Below are positions 63,663 to 64,000 of a DNA stretch of 64,000 nt, piece by piece. The stretch comes from an uncultured Clostridia bacterium (GTDB lineage: Bacteria; Bacillota_A; Clostridia; TANB77; CAG-508): contig CALXZR010000008.1 in NCBI GenBank assembly GCA_944393295.1, positions 26,093 through 90,092 of the forward strand, in the 5' to 3' direction. A program made the position numbers and the translations under genes. The notes beneath the pieces were generated by a model. That model had not been told where the DNA came from. It saw only the letters and a list, made by a program, of their open reading frames with translations, and made no database searches. The first letter of the stretch is position 1, and every line of letters starts with the position of its first letter.

Positions 63663-64000
63663 TAGTTCCATTAGTATTAACGAATTAAAACAAGGATTAC
63701 ATCTACTAATTTTTTCCAATTCTTTTGTATTCGTTGCGAGAGTAAGAAGAATTTTCTTGCACTTTTCTTAAAAAAGTCCCAAAAATAAAAACCGACCAAG
63801 TGGTCAGTTATTTAAAATATTATGTTAATTATATGCTTTATAAAGATGTTTCTTGTCTATCAAGTTCTATTTTAACTAAAACAGCCCATAAAACAATCTT
63901 AAATTAAAAGCGGAAAAACTTGCCAAAGGAATATATAAACCCTCTATATTTGCTTTCTAGACTTAACTAGGCATAAAGAAAAAGCGATTAGCAATGTAAC
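63663..64000. other. Gene-poor end of the element
   Basis: About 340 bases without a supported ORF or RNA gene. It contains a hairpin with GACCAAGTGGTC at 63794-63805, which shares GACCAA with the integrase-arm-like repeats. I see nothing else; the element continues beyond the window. Confidence 0.4.

Noticed and set aside
1..64000. CRISPR arrays or rRNA genes
   Set aside because: No regularly spaced direct repeats of 25-40 bases and no rRNA-like sequence were seen.

Overview
The window is very AT-rich (well under one third G+C by eye) with strong SD sequences (AGGAGG) and textbook sigma-A promoters. A Spo0E-like phosphatase, a SpoVD/PBP2-type transpeptidase, a CotH-kinase surface protein, an Lgt/L,D-transpeptidase envelope set and linked pyrB/pyrI point to a Gram-positive, spore-forming Clostridia lineage, possibly an uncultured gut clade. 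Almost all genes lie on the minus strand.

Layout. 1-5482: PBP (cut by the window start), rsmA, a TSCPD protein, a dGTPase-like HD protein, Hsp33 and a small unknown. 5664-6940 (+): a LysM/M14 cell-wall peptidase read only if the ribosome shifts +1 at two in-frame CGG codons. 6982-12360: pyrBI, then an amino-acid ABC transporter plus the Xaa-His dipeptidase PepD behind a promoter, a short His-containing leader peptide and competing hairpins that look like an attenuator. 12366-22390: small alarmone synthetase, alpha-amylase, SDR, patatin, MscS, Nudix, a Spo0E-like peptide, Lgt and an M16 pair (YfmF/YfmH type). 22440-31760: L,D-transpeptidase and CotH proteins carrying the same three-part repeat, tRNA-Gly, tRNA-Cys, a CBS/CorC membrane protein and a wall glucosaminidase.

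31988-56604 is the centrepiece: a type IV secretion-like locus. It has seven VirB2-type pilin paralogues in four transcription units, PrgI, a VirB4 split into an N-terminal protein and an ATPase, three VirB6-like channels (one split in two), two VirB8/NTF2-like bitopic proteins, two tandem unknown bitopic paralogues and a 1517-residue membrane-anchored protein with two wall-hydrolase domains. I see no relaxase, coupling protein (VirD4) or VirB11, so it does not look like an ordinary conjugative element; ComB-like DNA uptake, protein delivery or an adhesive pilus are the options.

56822-58751 holds a GT-C-type membrane glycosyltransferase and an ArsC/Spx protein. From about 58967 there is a broken initiator-tRNA 5' half, an intact tRNA-fMet, and an integrated element with a tyrosine integrase, an excisionase-like protein, small unknowns and a P4/D5-type primase-helicase; it runs out of the window.

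The observation I rate highest: all three reading-frame breaks I found in conserved genes (two in the M14 peptidase, one in prgI) are the same event, an extra C before a conserved glycine codon, giving an in-frame CGG. By manual scan CGG is otherwise absent as an in-frame codon in the window, although the triplet occurs dozens of times out of frame. This suggests CGG may be unassigned or barely decoded here and acts as a +1 frameshift site (CGG N read as skip-C, GGN = Gly).
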